64,000 nt of DNA. It comes from Synergistaceae bacterium UBA6101 (GTDB lineage Bacteria; Synergistota; Synergistia; Synergistales; Synergistaceae). This document shows, one piece after another, positions 25,027 to 33,263 of the stretch. The DNA lies in contig DIWR01000011.1 in NCBI GenBank assembly GCA_002428495.1, forward strand, positions 150,437 through 214,436. The letters run 5' to 3'. Numbering within the stretch: position 1 is the stretch's first letter; the number at the start of each line of letters is the position of its first letter. The notes below the pieces were generated by a model. That model made no database searches, was not told the origin of the DNA, and saw only the letters and a list, made by a program, of their open reading frames with translations. The translations under genes were made by a program, and so were the position numbers.

Positions 25027-25740
25027 CTACATCCCCATATATGCTTTGCGGACTTCTTCTGAGCAGAGAAGCTCCTGCGACGTACCTGAGTAGACTATTG
25101 TTCCTGTCTGGATGACATACCCTCTCTTTGCTATTTCAAGGGCCTCCTGGACCATCTGTTCCACAAGGAGGATAGTGACGCCCCTCTTGTTTATCTCAAT
25201 AACAGTCTCAAATACTCTCTCTACAAGGCTCGGCTGCAGTCCGAGGGACAGCTCGTCGAGCAGGATAAGTTTCGGTTTCGACATGAGTCCTCTCGCGATA
25301 GCACACACCTGCTGCTCCCCGCCGCTCATAGTCTCCGCTGTCTGATCCCTGCGGTCTTTTAGGATCGGGAAAAGTTCGTACATCTCTTCCAGACGCTCAT
25401 TTATGACCTTTCTGTCCTTTGTCGCAAACGCCCCAAGCTCAAGGTTTTCACGAACTGTCAGTTTTGAAAAAAGACGGCGTCCTTCGGGTACGTAGCTAAG
25501 TCCTTTTTTAATGGCAGCTGAGGCCGGTGTCTTTGAAATGTCCTCTCCCATAAAGCTTATCGTACCGCTTACAGGGTGCATTAGCCCTGCGATCGTCCTC
25601 ATCGTAGTGCTTTTGCCGGCGCCGTTTGCACCAATTATGGCGACCAGTTCACCCTCGTTTACTTCCAGTGATATCCCGTGGATGACCGGTACCGCGTCAT
25701 AGGCACAGTGTATGTTTTTTACCTCTAGCATCGCTGACAT
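25027..25740 (-). CDS. livF: Branched-chain amino acid ABC transporter ATPase LivF
   Basis: 237 residues from ATG 25740 (AAGGAGG seven bases upstream). Walker A GANGAGKSTTMRTI, the Q-loop region, MSGGEQQVCAIARGL signature and Walker B LILLDELSLGLQP; the YVPEGRRLFSKLTVRENL segment marks the LivF subgroup. It powers the importer with LivG. The start overlaps the livG stop (TGATG). Confidence 0.95.
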   Translation of the reverse strand: MSAMLEVKNIHCAYDAVPVIHGISLEVNEGELVAIIGANGAGKSTTMRTIAGLMHPVSGTISFMGEDISKTPASAAIKKGLSYVPEGRRLFSKLTVRENLELGAFATKDRKVINERLEEMYELFPILKDRRDQTAETMSGGEQQVCAIARGLMSKPKLILLDELSLGLQPSLVERVFETVIEINKRGVTILLVEQMVQEALEIAKRGYVIQTGTIVYSGTSQELLCSEEVRKAYMGM

Positions 25741-26489
25741 CACTGTTCCTCCTTACAAACCTTTAGTCTCTTTGCATATTTTTCGCCGAAGTACGCAGTT
25801 ATTACTGTGGGGTCATTGACCACAGCCTGTGGGCTGTCTTCCGCGATCTTTTTGCCGCTGGCAAGAACGACGATCTTATCCGCAATAGGCATTATTGCCT
25901 CCATGATGTGCTCGACCATCAGGATGGTAACGCCTTCCTGTTTCAGTCTTACGATCACCTCGACCATCTCTTTTACCTCAGTAGAGGTCAGTCCTGCTAC
26001 AGACTCATCCAGAAGGAGCAGTTTGGGGCCGGTCGCAAGCGATCTTGCCACTTCAAGCCTCTTCTTGTTGCCTATTGTAAGCCCGCCTGCAAGCTTGTCC
26101 CGGAGATCTCCGAGGAAACAGAGTCCCACACAGTGCTCAGCGACCTCGTTGGCCTTTGCTGTATCGCTGTATCGCATGTAGGCTCCTACAAGAATGTTTT
26201 CGTATACAGTCATCTCCTTGAGCGGCCTCACGACCTGAAAAGTCCTTGCAAGACCAAGACGGGCCATCTTCCATGAGGGATAACCGGTTACATCGCGGCC
26301 GTCAAACATTACCTTTCCTTCCGCCGGTTTGTAGAGACCTGCAACGCAGTTGAAAAGAGTCGTCTTGCCCGCTCCGTTAGGGCCGATAAGACCTACTATG
26401 GTCCCCTCTTCTACATCAAAGGAGACATCGCTGTTGGCAAGCAGAGATCCGAATCTCATGGTCAAATTTCTGACTTCAAGCAGTGCCAT
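25740..26489 (-). CDS. livG: Branched-chain amino acid ABC transporter ATPase LivG
   Basis: 249 residues from ATG 26489. GPNGAGKTTLFNCVAGLYKP (Walker A), LARTFQVVRPLKEMTVYENI (typical of LivG), GLTIGNKKRLEVARSLA as signature and LLLLDESVAGLTSTE as Walker B. The ABC signature GLTIGNKKR departs from the usual LSxGQ-type sequence, which is common in LivG (LSYGQQRRLE). It overlaps livM (TGATG). Confidence 0.94.
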   Translation of the reverse strand: MALLEVRNLTMRFGSLLANSDVSFDVEEGTIVGLIGPNGAGKTTLFNCVAGLYKPAEGKVMFDGRDVTGYPSWKMARLGLARTFQVVRPLKEMTVYENILVGAYMRYSDTAKANEVAEHCVGLCFLGDLRDKLAGGLTIGNKKRLEVARSLATGPKLLLLDESVAGLTSTEVKEMVEVIVRLKQEGVTILMVEHIMEAIMPIADKIVVLASGKKIAEDSPQAVVNDPTVITAYFGEKYAKRLKVCKEEQ

Positions 26490-27478
26490 CACGCGTCACC
26501 TTCTCCCTTTGCAACTTTTCTTTTTGTAAAGTATCTTATCAGTCCCATTATCCCGAGAGGCTGCTTGATCATAACGATGATTATGATCAGACCGAATATC
26601 ATCAGGTCAACGCCTGCTCCGAGGTGGGAAAGATATGCGCGCGTATATTCCTGAAGCGGGATAAGGACAAGTGCTCCGAGGAATGGCCCCCAGAATGTCC
26701 CAATACCTCCAAGTATGGTTATCAGAACAAATTTCATGGACATGTCAAGAGACATTACCATGGGCGGATCAACTCGATAGTTGTACTGAGCGAAGAAAGC
26801 ACCGCAAAGTGCTGCCAGTGACGCGGAAAGGGCCATCGCAGAAAGTTTCACAACAGCGCTGTTTACTCCCAGTGACTCCGCTGTTTCCTGTCCTTCACGC
26901 ACGGCCCTGAGATAGTATCCCATCCTGTGTCTCTCTATCCATCTTACAACGCTGAAGACAAGTATGAATATTGCAAGCGCTCCAAGATAATATCCGTTCT
27001 TGGTGTCTGACCAGGAGAAATTCTTCCATCCGTCCGGGAGTATCGGGTAGTCAAGTCCCAAAGCCCCTCCTATGGTATCCCAGATCATAAAGAGCCTGTT
27101 GAATATCTCGACGATCGCGAATGTTGCTATCGCGAAATAGTGTCCCTTAAGTTTGAAGCAGGGGTAGCTGATCACCACAGATACCGCTGCTGCCGCAAGC
27201 ATTCCAAGCGGCGCACCGTACCAGGGCAGGCTGTTGAAATTCACAACTGCAAGGGCTGCTCCATAGGCTCCTATACCGAAAAAGACAGAGTGGCCGAAGG
27301 AAGTCTGCCCGCAGTATCCGCTTATTATATTCCATGACTGTGCCATAGCCGCATAAAGCAATATCATCGTCGCGACGTGGCCGAAGAAGGATCCTCCTAT
27401 TACACCGGGGACGAAGGGCAATATGAAGGCAACAGCGATAAATCCGTACCACAATTTGTCTGCTTTATTCTTAAACAT
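26489..27478 (-). CDS. livM: Branched-chain amino acid ABC transporter permease LivM
   Basis: About 329 residues; nine or so hydrophobic segments, with the LivM hallmark SWNIISGYCGQTSFGHSVFFGIGAY and the cytoplasmic coupling loop RAVREGQETAESLGVN. The ATG at 27478 with GGTGG eight bases upstream is preferred; two GTGs at 27490 and 27487 overlap the livH stop and cannot be excluded. Confidence 0.93.
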   Translation of the reverse strand: MFKNKADKLWYGFIAVAFILPFVPGVIGGSFFGHVATMILLYAAMAQSWNIISGYCGQTSFGHSVFFGIGAYGAALAVVNFNSLPWYGAPLGMLAAAAVSVVISYPCFKLKGHYFAIATFAIVEIFNRLFMIWDTIGGALGLDYPILPDGWKNFSWSDTKNGYYLGALAIFILVFSVVRWIERHRMGYYLRAVREGQETAESLGVNSAVVKLSAMALSASLAALCGAFFAQYNYRVDPPMVMSLDMSMKFVLITILGGIGTFWGPFLGALVLIPLQEYTRAYLSHLGAGVDLMIFGLIIIIVMIKQPLGIMGLIRYFTKRKVAKGEGDA

Positions 27479-27483
27479 CGCCG

Positions 27484-28344
27484 TCACCACCCAAATAAGC
27501 CCTTAGGCCTGATAAGTATTACAACAAGGTATATCGCGAAGACCGCCACGTATTTTACGACCGCAGCAATGTAGAAACCGGCAAATGATTCCACAAGTCC
27601 GATCAGCAGTGCCGCGAAGAGCGCTCCGGGAATGCTTCCAAAACCTCCGAGCGCAACTACCACGAATGCGATGAGACTGAAAAGTCCCCCCACTTCTGGA
27701 TGCACTGCAAGATATGTAGTCATAAGTCCGCCCGCTACGCCGACACAGGCGCCGCCAATGCCAAAAACGAGCAGATAAATATTTTCCGTGTCGATACCCA
27801 TAAGCTCAGCCGCTTCCTTATCCATGGCAGTAGCCTGGATCGCCCAGCCCACCCTTGTTTTTTTGATCAGCCAGTAAACGCTGAGGAGCACAGCCAGCGA
27901 GAAGATGGCCGTAACAAGTTGGGGGACGGAAACTATTGCCCCTGCGAATTCGAAAGTCTTGCCTTCCATTATTGTCCCGGAGAGCAGGCGGAAATTAGGG
28001 GTAAAACGATTCATGCAGAAATTTTTAAGGAGCATCGAAAGGCCGAACGTCGCAAGAAGAGGCGCCATAGCGGCTTTTCCAAGGCTGTTCTTGATGATCA
28101 GCTTATACGTAAGTGCTCCGATAATGAATAGGAATATTCCACCCGCTATCCAGGAGAAGAGGGGGTCTATCCCCAGTATCTCTCCTATCCAGTAGCAGAG
28201 ATACATTGCAACCATCAGGAATTCCCCGTGTGCGAAGTTGATAACATCCATTACTCCCCACATCATGCTGAGTCCGGCTGAGACAAGCGCATACAAAAGG
28301 CCGCTGAGGATCCCGTCTATTAAAACCTGAACAAAGTTGCTCAC
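27484..28344 (-). CDS. livH: Branched-chain amino acid ABC transporter permease LivH
   Basis: 286 residues, polytopic. QVLIDGILSGLLYALVSAGLS and MDVINFAHGEFLMVAMY are the LivH signature; the coupling loop QATAMDKEAAELMGID follows, then ALGGFGSIPGALFAALLIGL. The start is a GTG at 28344 preceded by AGGGAGG. With livM it forms the membrane channel. Confidence 0.95.
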   Translation of the reverse strand: MSNFVQVLIDGILSGLLYALVSAGLSMMWGVMDVINFAHGEFLMVAMYLCYWIGEILGIDPLFSWIAGGIFLFIIGALTYKLIIKNSLGKAAMAPLLATFGLSMLLKNFCMNRFTPNFRLLSGTIMEGKTFEFAGAIVSVPQLVTAIFSLAVLLSVYWLIKKTRVGWAIQATAMDKEAAELMGIDTENIYLLVFGIGGACVGVAGGLMTTYLAVHPEVGGLFSLIAFVVVALGGFGSIPGALFAALLIGLVESFAGFYIAAVVKYVAVFAIYLVVILIRPKGLFGW

Positions 28345-28363
28345 TGTAAAAACCTCCCTAAAA

Positions 28364-28391
28364 GAGGCGGGGCAATAGATCGCCCCGCCTC
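28364..28391 (-). other. Strong hairpin between livK and livH
   Basis: A perfect 10-bp stem (GAGGCGGGGC/GCCCCGCCTC) with an 8-base loop, 24 bases after the livK stop, followed by TTTTAGGGAGG, i.e. a T run merging with the livH RBS. This fits a partial terminator or 3'-end stabiliser that keeps the binding protein in excess over the membrane subunits. Confidence 0.7.
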
Positions 28392-28415
28392 ATAACGCAT
28401 ATATTTATTGATCGA

Positions 28416-29681
28416 CTAGCGTTTGTCCCACGGGGTCATGGGGAAGACAGGCTCCGCTTTCTGGTACTTAAGCGGGAATACTGTCTTGTAATCCAGGTCC
28501 TTTATCTGTGTGATAACGCTGAGAGCATGGACGTTCTGTCCGCCGGGCTCAAATTTTACTTTTCCGCTGAGGGACATTACTGACGGGAATTCTTCTGTCC
28601 TTAGTATCTGAGCTACCTTTTCGGTATCAAGCGATCCGGCCTTCTCTATCGCCTGTGCGAGCACGAAGAGCATTACACCTTCCTGGATGGAGTCGCTGTC
28701 AAAGGGCTGGTTGCTTCTGGGTGTATAGTACTTCTTCTCGATCTTTATTGCTTCGGGCATAAACGTCTTCGCAAGTTCCGGTGAATATCCCATTCCGCCC
28801 ATGAAGTAGTCGCCGTCTCCGGCAAGTTCCTTCTGGACCGCTGGGTTCTGGTATCCGGTGCAGTAGTTGATAGCGATCTTCGGGAGCCAGTTTACCTGTT
28901 TCATTGTACGGACCCAGAGTGAGTAGTCTCCGCCAAGGGCGGCGCCGAATACTGCATCGGGGTTCGCCGCTTTGAGTGTCTGGACTTCACTGTTGAGGTT
29001 CGTTGCGCCGTTGTTGAAGGGAACGTCGGCTACGACCTTAAGTCCTGAATGCTTTGCAGCCTTGTGGGCTTCTTCTGCCGCGTGCTTTCCGAACTCAGTG
29101 TTCTCGTAGATGAGACCAAGAGTCTTGATCCCTGCTTTCTTTTCTTTGTTGAGATATTCGATGTACTCGACGAATTCCTTTGATTCAATGGCGTCTGTCG
29201 GGGCGTGACGGAAGAAGTACTTGTAGTCGCGCTCCGTAAGGGCTGCTGAGCTTGAGCATCCGCACATGAAGATCTTCTTTGCACGCTCGGCAACTGCGCT
29301 GGCCGGTTTAGTGGCAGAACTGTTGTAGGAACCGATGACCGCAAAGACTTTTTCCTGATTGTAGAGACGCTCGGCTTCAGACTTGGCAACGTCAGGTTTT
29401 CCCTGGTGGTCAGCCTTGACTATTTCGATCTTATAACCGTTGAGAAGGCCTTCTTTTGCTGCAAGAGGAGCGTTGATATCAGGGTTCGCCTTGTTGATGA
29501 CATCAGCTGCTGCAAGAACTGAGTTTACGCAGTTCTGGCCTGAAACAGCCGCCGGGCCTGTGAGGGGGAAGAGTGCGCCTATCTTGATGACCTTATCAGC
29601 CGCAAAAGCTGATGAGCAGATCATCAAAGAGAGAGCGAGAACCATAAGTACCGCGATCGTGGAACGCTTTCTGATTAGCAT
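28416..29681 (-). CDS. livK: Branched-chain amino acid-type periplasmic binding protein LivK
   Basis: 421 residues from ATG 29681 (GGGAGG ten bases upstream). A signal peptide (RKRSTIAVLMVLALSLMICS, cut after SSAFAA) precedes a type I periplasmic fold: IKIGALFPLTGPAAVSGQN, NQEKVFAVIGSYNSSATKPA and a YTPRSNQPFDSDSIQEG segment. The ligand may be a branched-chain or related amino acid; it cannot be pinned from sequence. It is first in the livKHMGF operon behind a near-consensus promoter. Confidence 0.92.
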   Translation of the reverse strand: MLIRKRSTIAVLMVLALSLMICSSAFAADKVIKIGALFPLTGPAAVSGQNCVNSVLAAADVINKANPDINAPLAAKEGLLNGYKIEIVKADHQGKPDVAKSEAERLYNQEKVFAVIGSYNSSATKPASAVAERAKKIFMCGCSSSAALTERDYKYFFRHAPTDAIESKEFVEYIEYLNKEKKAGIKTLGLIYENTEFGKHAAEEAHKAAKHSGLKVVADVPFNNGATNLNSEVQTLKAANPDAVFGAALGGDYSLWVRTMKQVNWLPKIAINYCTGYQNPAVQKELAGDGDYFMGGMGYSPELAKTFMPEAIKIEKKYYTPRSNQPFDSDSIQEGVMLFVLAQAIEKAGSLDTEKVAQILRTEEFPSVMSLSGKVKFEPGGQNVHALSVITQIKDLDYKTVFPLKYQKAEPVFPMTPWDKR

Positions 29682-29721
29682 TGAAAATCGACCTCCCGTA
29701 ATAATTATTAAGATGCGACAA

Positions 29722-29783
29722 CCAGAATTTTCTGGCGTATCAGTGCTCAGATTATTATAGTTAACCAAGTAACAATATGTCAA
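29722..29783 (-). promoter_or_regulatory. livK promoter and leader palindrome
   Basis: TTGACA (29783-29778), an 18-bp spacer and a perfect TATAAT (29759-29754). In the leader, CCAGAA-AA-TTCTGG (29735-29722) forms a 14-bp palindrome about 10-15 bases downstream of the expected transcription start, well placed for a repressor. The second 232-bp repeat begins 17 bp upstream of the -35 box. Confidence 0.8.
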
Positions 29784-29800
29784 TTTTTTGTTATATTTTA

Positions 29801-30032
29801 CTCAACTTTCCCACCTCTTGCTACTAGTGGATTCAAAACCTCTGTTTTTCGTCTTCTCTGTATGTTATTTAGCGGAGAACCAGTGGCTCTAAAATATTGA
29901 AGACGCTGGATTCCCGATCTCGAAACGCACTCGAAATAGTTCAGTCACTATGGTGATTTGTTATGTCCCTCTTTCGAGGAACAGCGTCCTTCCTGATCAA
30001 AAGCATGCGGGAAAGACGGTGGAAAAGTTGAG
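29801..30032. repeat. 232-bp intergenic repeat with terminal inverted repeats, copy 2
   Basis: Nearly identical to 8951-9182, in the same orientation. It separates the divergent livK and purine promoters: livK's -35 box lies just to its left and the pur -35 box 20 bp to its right. The inserted piece may insulate, or bring regulatory signals to, both operons. The four differences from copy 1 are single substitutions near the left third. Confidence 0.85.
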
Positions 30033-30051
30033 ATATATGACTTAATCTACG

Positions 30052-30080
30052 TTGACATTTATTTTATTGAGGGCTATATT
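30052..30080 (+). promoter_or_regulatory. Promoter of the purine operon
   Basis: TTGACA (30052-30057), 17-bp spacer, TATATT (30075-30080). The leader of about 55 bases ends in AAGGAGG before purS. No purine riboswitch and no long attenuator can be made out, so control would have to be by a DNA-binding repressor such as PurR or another mechanism not visible here. Confidence 0.82.
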
Positions 30081-30140
30081 ATGAACTAGCTGGTGGACAA
30101 TTTTTACTAAACCATCAAACAACTTAAGGAGGCCGATTGT

Positions 30141-30398
30141 ATGATCTTTCAGGCTGAAGTACTAATAACACCACGCGAGGGTGTACTGGACACACAGGGC
30201 AAGGCAGTTGAAAAGACCCTGACTCACCTTGGATACAAGGGAATCGACGAGGTCAGGGTAGGTAAGATAGTAAAAATGAAACTGGAAGCTGACACGGAGC
30301 ATGAGGCAGTAAAAATACTCGAATCGATGTGTTCCGATCTTCTCTGCAATGATCTTATAGAGACCTTTAGTATATCAGTTAAGGAAACAGGGCGATGA
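30141..30398 (+). CDS. purS: Phosphoribosylformylglycinamidine synthase subunit PurS
   Basis: 85 residues, the small scaffolding subunit that joins PurL and PurQ. It begins MIFQAEVLITPREGVLDTQG and has GYKGIDEVRVGKIVKM, both typical. First gene of the operon, with a strong RBS (AAGGAGG). It overlaps purQ by four bases. Confidence 0.96.
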   Translation: MIFQAEVLITPREGVLDTQGKAVEKTLTHLGYKGIDEVRVGKIVKMKLEADTEHEAVKILESMCSDLLCNDLIETFSISVKETGR

Positions 30399-31108
30399 AA
30401 ACTGCTGTAGTCGTCTTTCCCGGAAGTAATTGTGACAGGGATGTCCAGCGGGCTGTAAGTGAATCAATGAAAACAGCCGTGGACATGGTATGGCACGAAG
30501 AAGAAAACTTCAGCCGGCAGCCGGACCTTGTGATCCTGCCCGGAGGTTTTTCATACGGAGACTATCTCCGTTCCGGGGCGATGGCAGCTAGATCCCCCAT
30601 CATCAAAGCTGTGAAGGAACATGCGGCACGGGGCGGGCTTGTGCTCGGCATATGCAACGGTTTCCAGATACTCACAGAGACAAAGATGCTGCCCGGCGCG
30701 CTTCTTTCGAACACTTCCCTTACTTTTATATGCAGCAGATGCTATGTGAGGGTCGAACAGACCGATAATAAATTCACCTCCGGCCTTAAAAAGGGAGAGG
30801 TACTCCAGTTTCCGATCGCTCACCATGAAGGGCTCTTCTTCCTGCCGGACAACGAGCTGAAAAAAATTGAAGACGCAGGGCGTGTAGTCTTCAGGTATGC
30901 AGACCAGGCTACAGGCAAAGCAGGCGCTGAATATGCACCTAACGGCGCATTGAACGGCATAGCCGGTATATGCAGTGAAAAAGGAAACATACTCGGACTG
31001 ATGCCGCATCCCGAACGTGCTACGATCCCTCATCTTAACGGCGGAACAGACGGCATCAGGTTCTGGGATTCTATAGCAAACGCTTTTGCAGAAAGAGGTG
31101 TATGCTGA
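30395..31108 (+). CDS. purQ: Phosphoribosylformylglycinamidine synthase glutaminase subunit PurQ
   Basis: 237 residues; a class I (triad) glutaminase that supplies ammonia to PurL. VVVFPGSNCDRDVQRAV at the start, GGFSYGDYLRSGAMA, the nucleophile in VLGICNGFQIL and the His/Glu pair in MPHPERAT. Fully canonical, in contrast to the second PurF of the same operon. Confidence 0.97.
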   Translation: MKTAVVVFPGSNCDRDVQRAVSESMKTAVDMVWHEEENFSRQPDLVILPGGFSYGDYLRSGAMAARSPIIKAVKEHAARGGLVLGICNGFQILTETKMLPGALLSNTSLTFICSRCYVRVEQTDNKFTSGLKKGEVLQFPIAHHEGLFFLPDNELKKIEDAGRVVFRYADQATGKAGAEYAPNGALNGIAGICSEKGNILGLMPHPERATIPHLNGGTDGIRFWDSIANAFAERGVC

Positions 31109-33261
31109 TGGACTACAAAAGCGCCGGTCTTTCAGACTCGGAATATAAACGCATAAATGAACTTCTTGAAAGGGAGCCCAACCCACTTGAGACACAGCTG
31201 ATCGGAGTGATGTGGTCAGAGCACTGCAGCTACAAATCGACCAAGAGGCTTCTTAAGACATACCCGTCGAAGGGGAAATACGTTCTCCAGGGACAGGGGG
31301 AAAATGCGGGCGTTGTTGATATGGGAGAGGGGTGGGGCTTTGCGTTCAAGGTGGAAAGCCACAACCATCCATCCGCAGTTGCCCCTTTCCAGGGAGCCGC
31401 TACAGGCGTAGGGGGCATAATAAGGGACATAATAGCCATGGGTGCCCGGCCCTCGGTCTCAATGGACGGACTGTTCTTCGGAGATCCTTCACTTAAAAAA
31501 ACAGAAACCCTCTCCAAGGGGATAGTTGAGGGGATAGGTGCATACGGCAACGCAGTCGGCGTTCCTATCGCGGGAGGAAAGACATTCTACTCCCCATGCT
31601 ACACGGACAACCCCCTCGTAAACGCTTTCAGCGCAGGGTTCGTCCGTCTTGACAAAATGGCAAGCTCGCAGACAGCCAAAAAGGGGGACCTTGCAGTACT
31701 CCTTGGTTCAAAGACAGGACGTGACGGTATCGCAGGGGCTTCATTCGCTTCACGTGAACTTGACGAGGACTCAAAGGCAAGCAAGCCTCAGATACAGATA
31801 GGCGACCCATTTGAAGAAAAACTGCTCATTGAATGCTGCATGGACCTTCTCGAAAAAGGCCTTATCGCTTCAATGCAGGATATGGGTGCAGCAGGTATCC
31901 TTTCATCTTCCAGCGAGATAGCCCACAAGAGCGGATGCGGTATAGACATATCCGTTGAAAAGATCCCTCTCAGGGAAAAGGGCATGGCTCCGTGGGAGAT
32001 ATTCCTCTCCGAATCACAGGAACGCATGCTTCTGATCGTTGAAGAGGATAAGCTTGATCCTGTCTTCGCGTTGGCCGCTCATTACGGGCTTGACTGCGCA
32101 GTAGTCGGAATGATGACTGACTCAAACCGTTACAGGGTCTATGAAAATGGCGAACTTATCGCTGACCTTCCTACGTCCATCCTGGGCGATACACCGGAAG
32201 TTATATGGCCGTCGGCAGAACCGGCAAATATCAAGGAAAGAATTGCCATTGACCCTTCAAACCTTAAATCGATCGATCCGGAAAATGACCTTCTGTCCCT
32301 GATAAGCTGCCCCAACGGCAGAAGCAAACACGGGATCTGGGAGCAGTACGACTCTATGGTCCAGCTGCATACGATAGAGGGACCGGGATCACCTGTTGCT
32401 GTGGTCGAAGTCCCGGATACTGAAAGGGCATGTCTGCTCACAATGGAAGCTGAGCCCAACAAGTGCTGGACTGACCCCTATATGGGCGCCTCAGAAACTA
32501 TGGCTCTTTCACTGAGGGGGCTCTGGATATCGGGTGCAGAAATATTGGGGATGACAAACTGCCTTAACTTTGCCTCACCCGAGGCTCCGGAAAAATTCTA
32601 TGAACTGGAACAGTCCATCAAAGGTCTCGCAGACACATGCAGAAGCCTTGACTGTCCGGTAGTGTCAGGGAACGTGAGTCTCTACAACGAGACAGCAAGC
32701 GGACAGATCTACCCCACTCCCCTCGTGGTGACTGCCGGACTTCTTAAGGACAGAAGGAAACATCTTGCATCAGGAAATGCGGGAACCGGAGACACGCTAT
32801 ACATCGTTGGGAATCTTTGCGGTTCACTGGGAGCTTCGCGCTACCAGGTAATGAAAAACGGCAAACCGGCCGGCAAAACTGTCAGGCCTGATCATGATAA
32901 GGAAAAGTTGTTCCGAGAGAGGGCGATGAAAACTGCTGCTGACGGAGTTGCGTCTTCCGGACGTGCTGTTGCCGGCGGAGGCATTGCAGTTGCACTTGCA
33001 AACGAGGCAATAGCTTCAGACAGGGGTATCAATATCGAAATAAACTCATCCATAGCCGCGGAAGAGCTCCTCTTCTCAGAAGGCGGAGCACGAGCCATAT
33101 ATGCGGTCCCCAAAGAAAAAGCCGACTCTTTTGAAAAGATATGGGAAGGTTTTCCATGCACTGAGATCGGAACTGTTGGTGGAGATAAGTTTGAGTGGAA
33201 AGATATGCTCAGCGTTGATCTGTCAAAACTGAAAAAAGCCTTCTTGGAGGGCTGTTTCTAA
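31108..33261 (+). CDS. purL: Phosphoribosylformylglycinamidine synthase PurL (small type)
   Basis: About 717 residues, the small PurL that works with PurS and PurQ. LIGVMWSEHCSYKSTKRLL, KVESHNHPSAVAPFQGAATG and IAMGARPSVSMDGLFFGD form the ATP/FGAR site; a second half repeats the fold (GMTNCLNFASPE, VSGNVSLYNET). The start overlaps the purQ stop (TGATG); an ATG two codons earlier is the alternative. Confidence 0.97.
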   Translation: MDYKSAGLSDSEYKRINELLEREPNPLETQLIGVMWSEHCSYKSTKRLLKTYPSKGKYVLQGQGENAGVVDMGEGWGFAFKVESHNHPSAVAPFQGAATGVGGIIRDIIAMGARPSVSMDGLFFGDPSLKKTETLSKGIVEGIGAYGNAVGVPIAGGKTFYSPCYTDNPLVNAFSAGFVRLDKMASSQTAKKGDLAVLLGSKTGRDGIAGASFASRELDEDSKASKPQIQIGDPFEEKLLIECCMDLLEKGLIASMQDMGAAGILSSSSEIAHKSGCGIDISVEKIPLREKGMAPWEIFLSESQERMLLIVEEDKLDPVFALAAHYGLDCAVVGMMTDSNRYRVYENGELIADLPTSILGDTPEVIWPSAEPANIKERIAIDPSNLKSIDPENDLLSLISCPNGRSKHGIWEQYDSMVQLHTIEGPGSPVAVVEVPDTERACLLTMEAEPNKCWTDPYMGASETMALSLRGLWISGAEILGMTNCLNFASPEAPEKFYELEQSIKGLADTCRSLDCPVVSGNVSLYNETASGQIYPTPLVVTAGLLKDRRKHLASGNAGTGDTLYIVGNLCGSLGASRYQVMKNGKPAGKTVRPDHDKEKLFRERAMKTAADGVASSGRAVAGGGIAVALANEAIASDRGINIEINSSIAAEELLFSEGGARAIYAVPKEKADSFEKIWEGFPCTEIGTVGGDKFEWKDMLSVDLSKLKKAFLEGCF

Positions 33262-33263
33262 AA

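Noticed and set aside
29801..30032. Target-site duplications flanking the repeats
   Set aside because: Flanking bases of both copies were compared; short A/T matches exist but no exact duplication convincing in AT-rich DNA.
30081..30140. Purine riboswitch in the pur leader
   Set aside because: The leader is only about 55 bases and lacks the paired-loop sequences and terminator of a purine aptamer.
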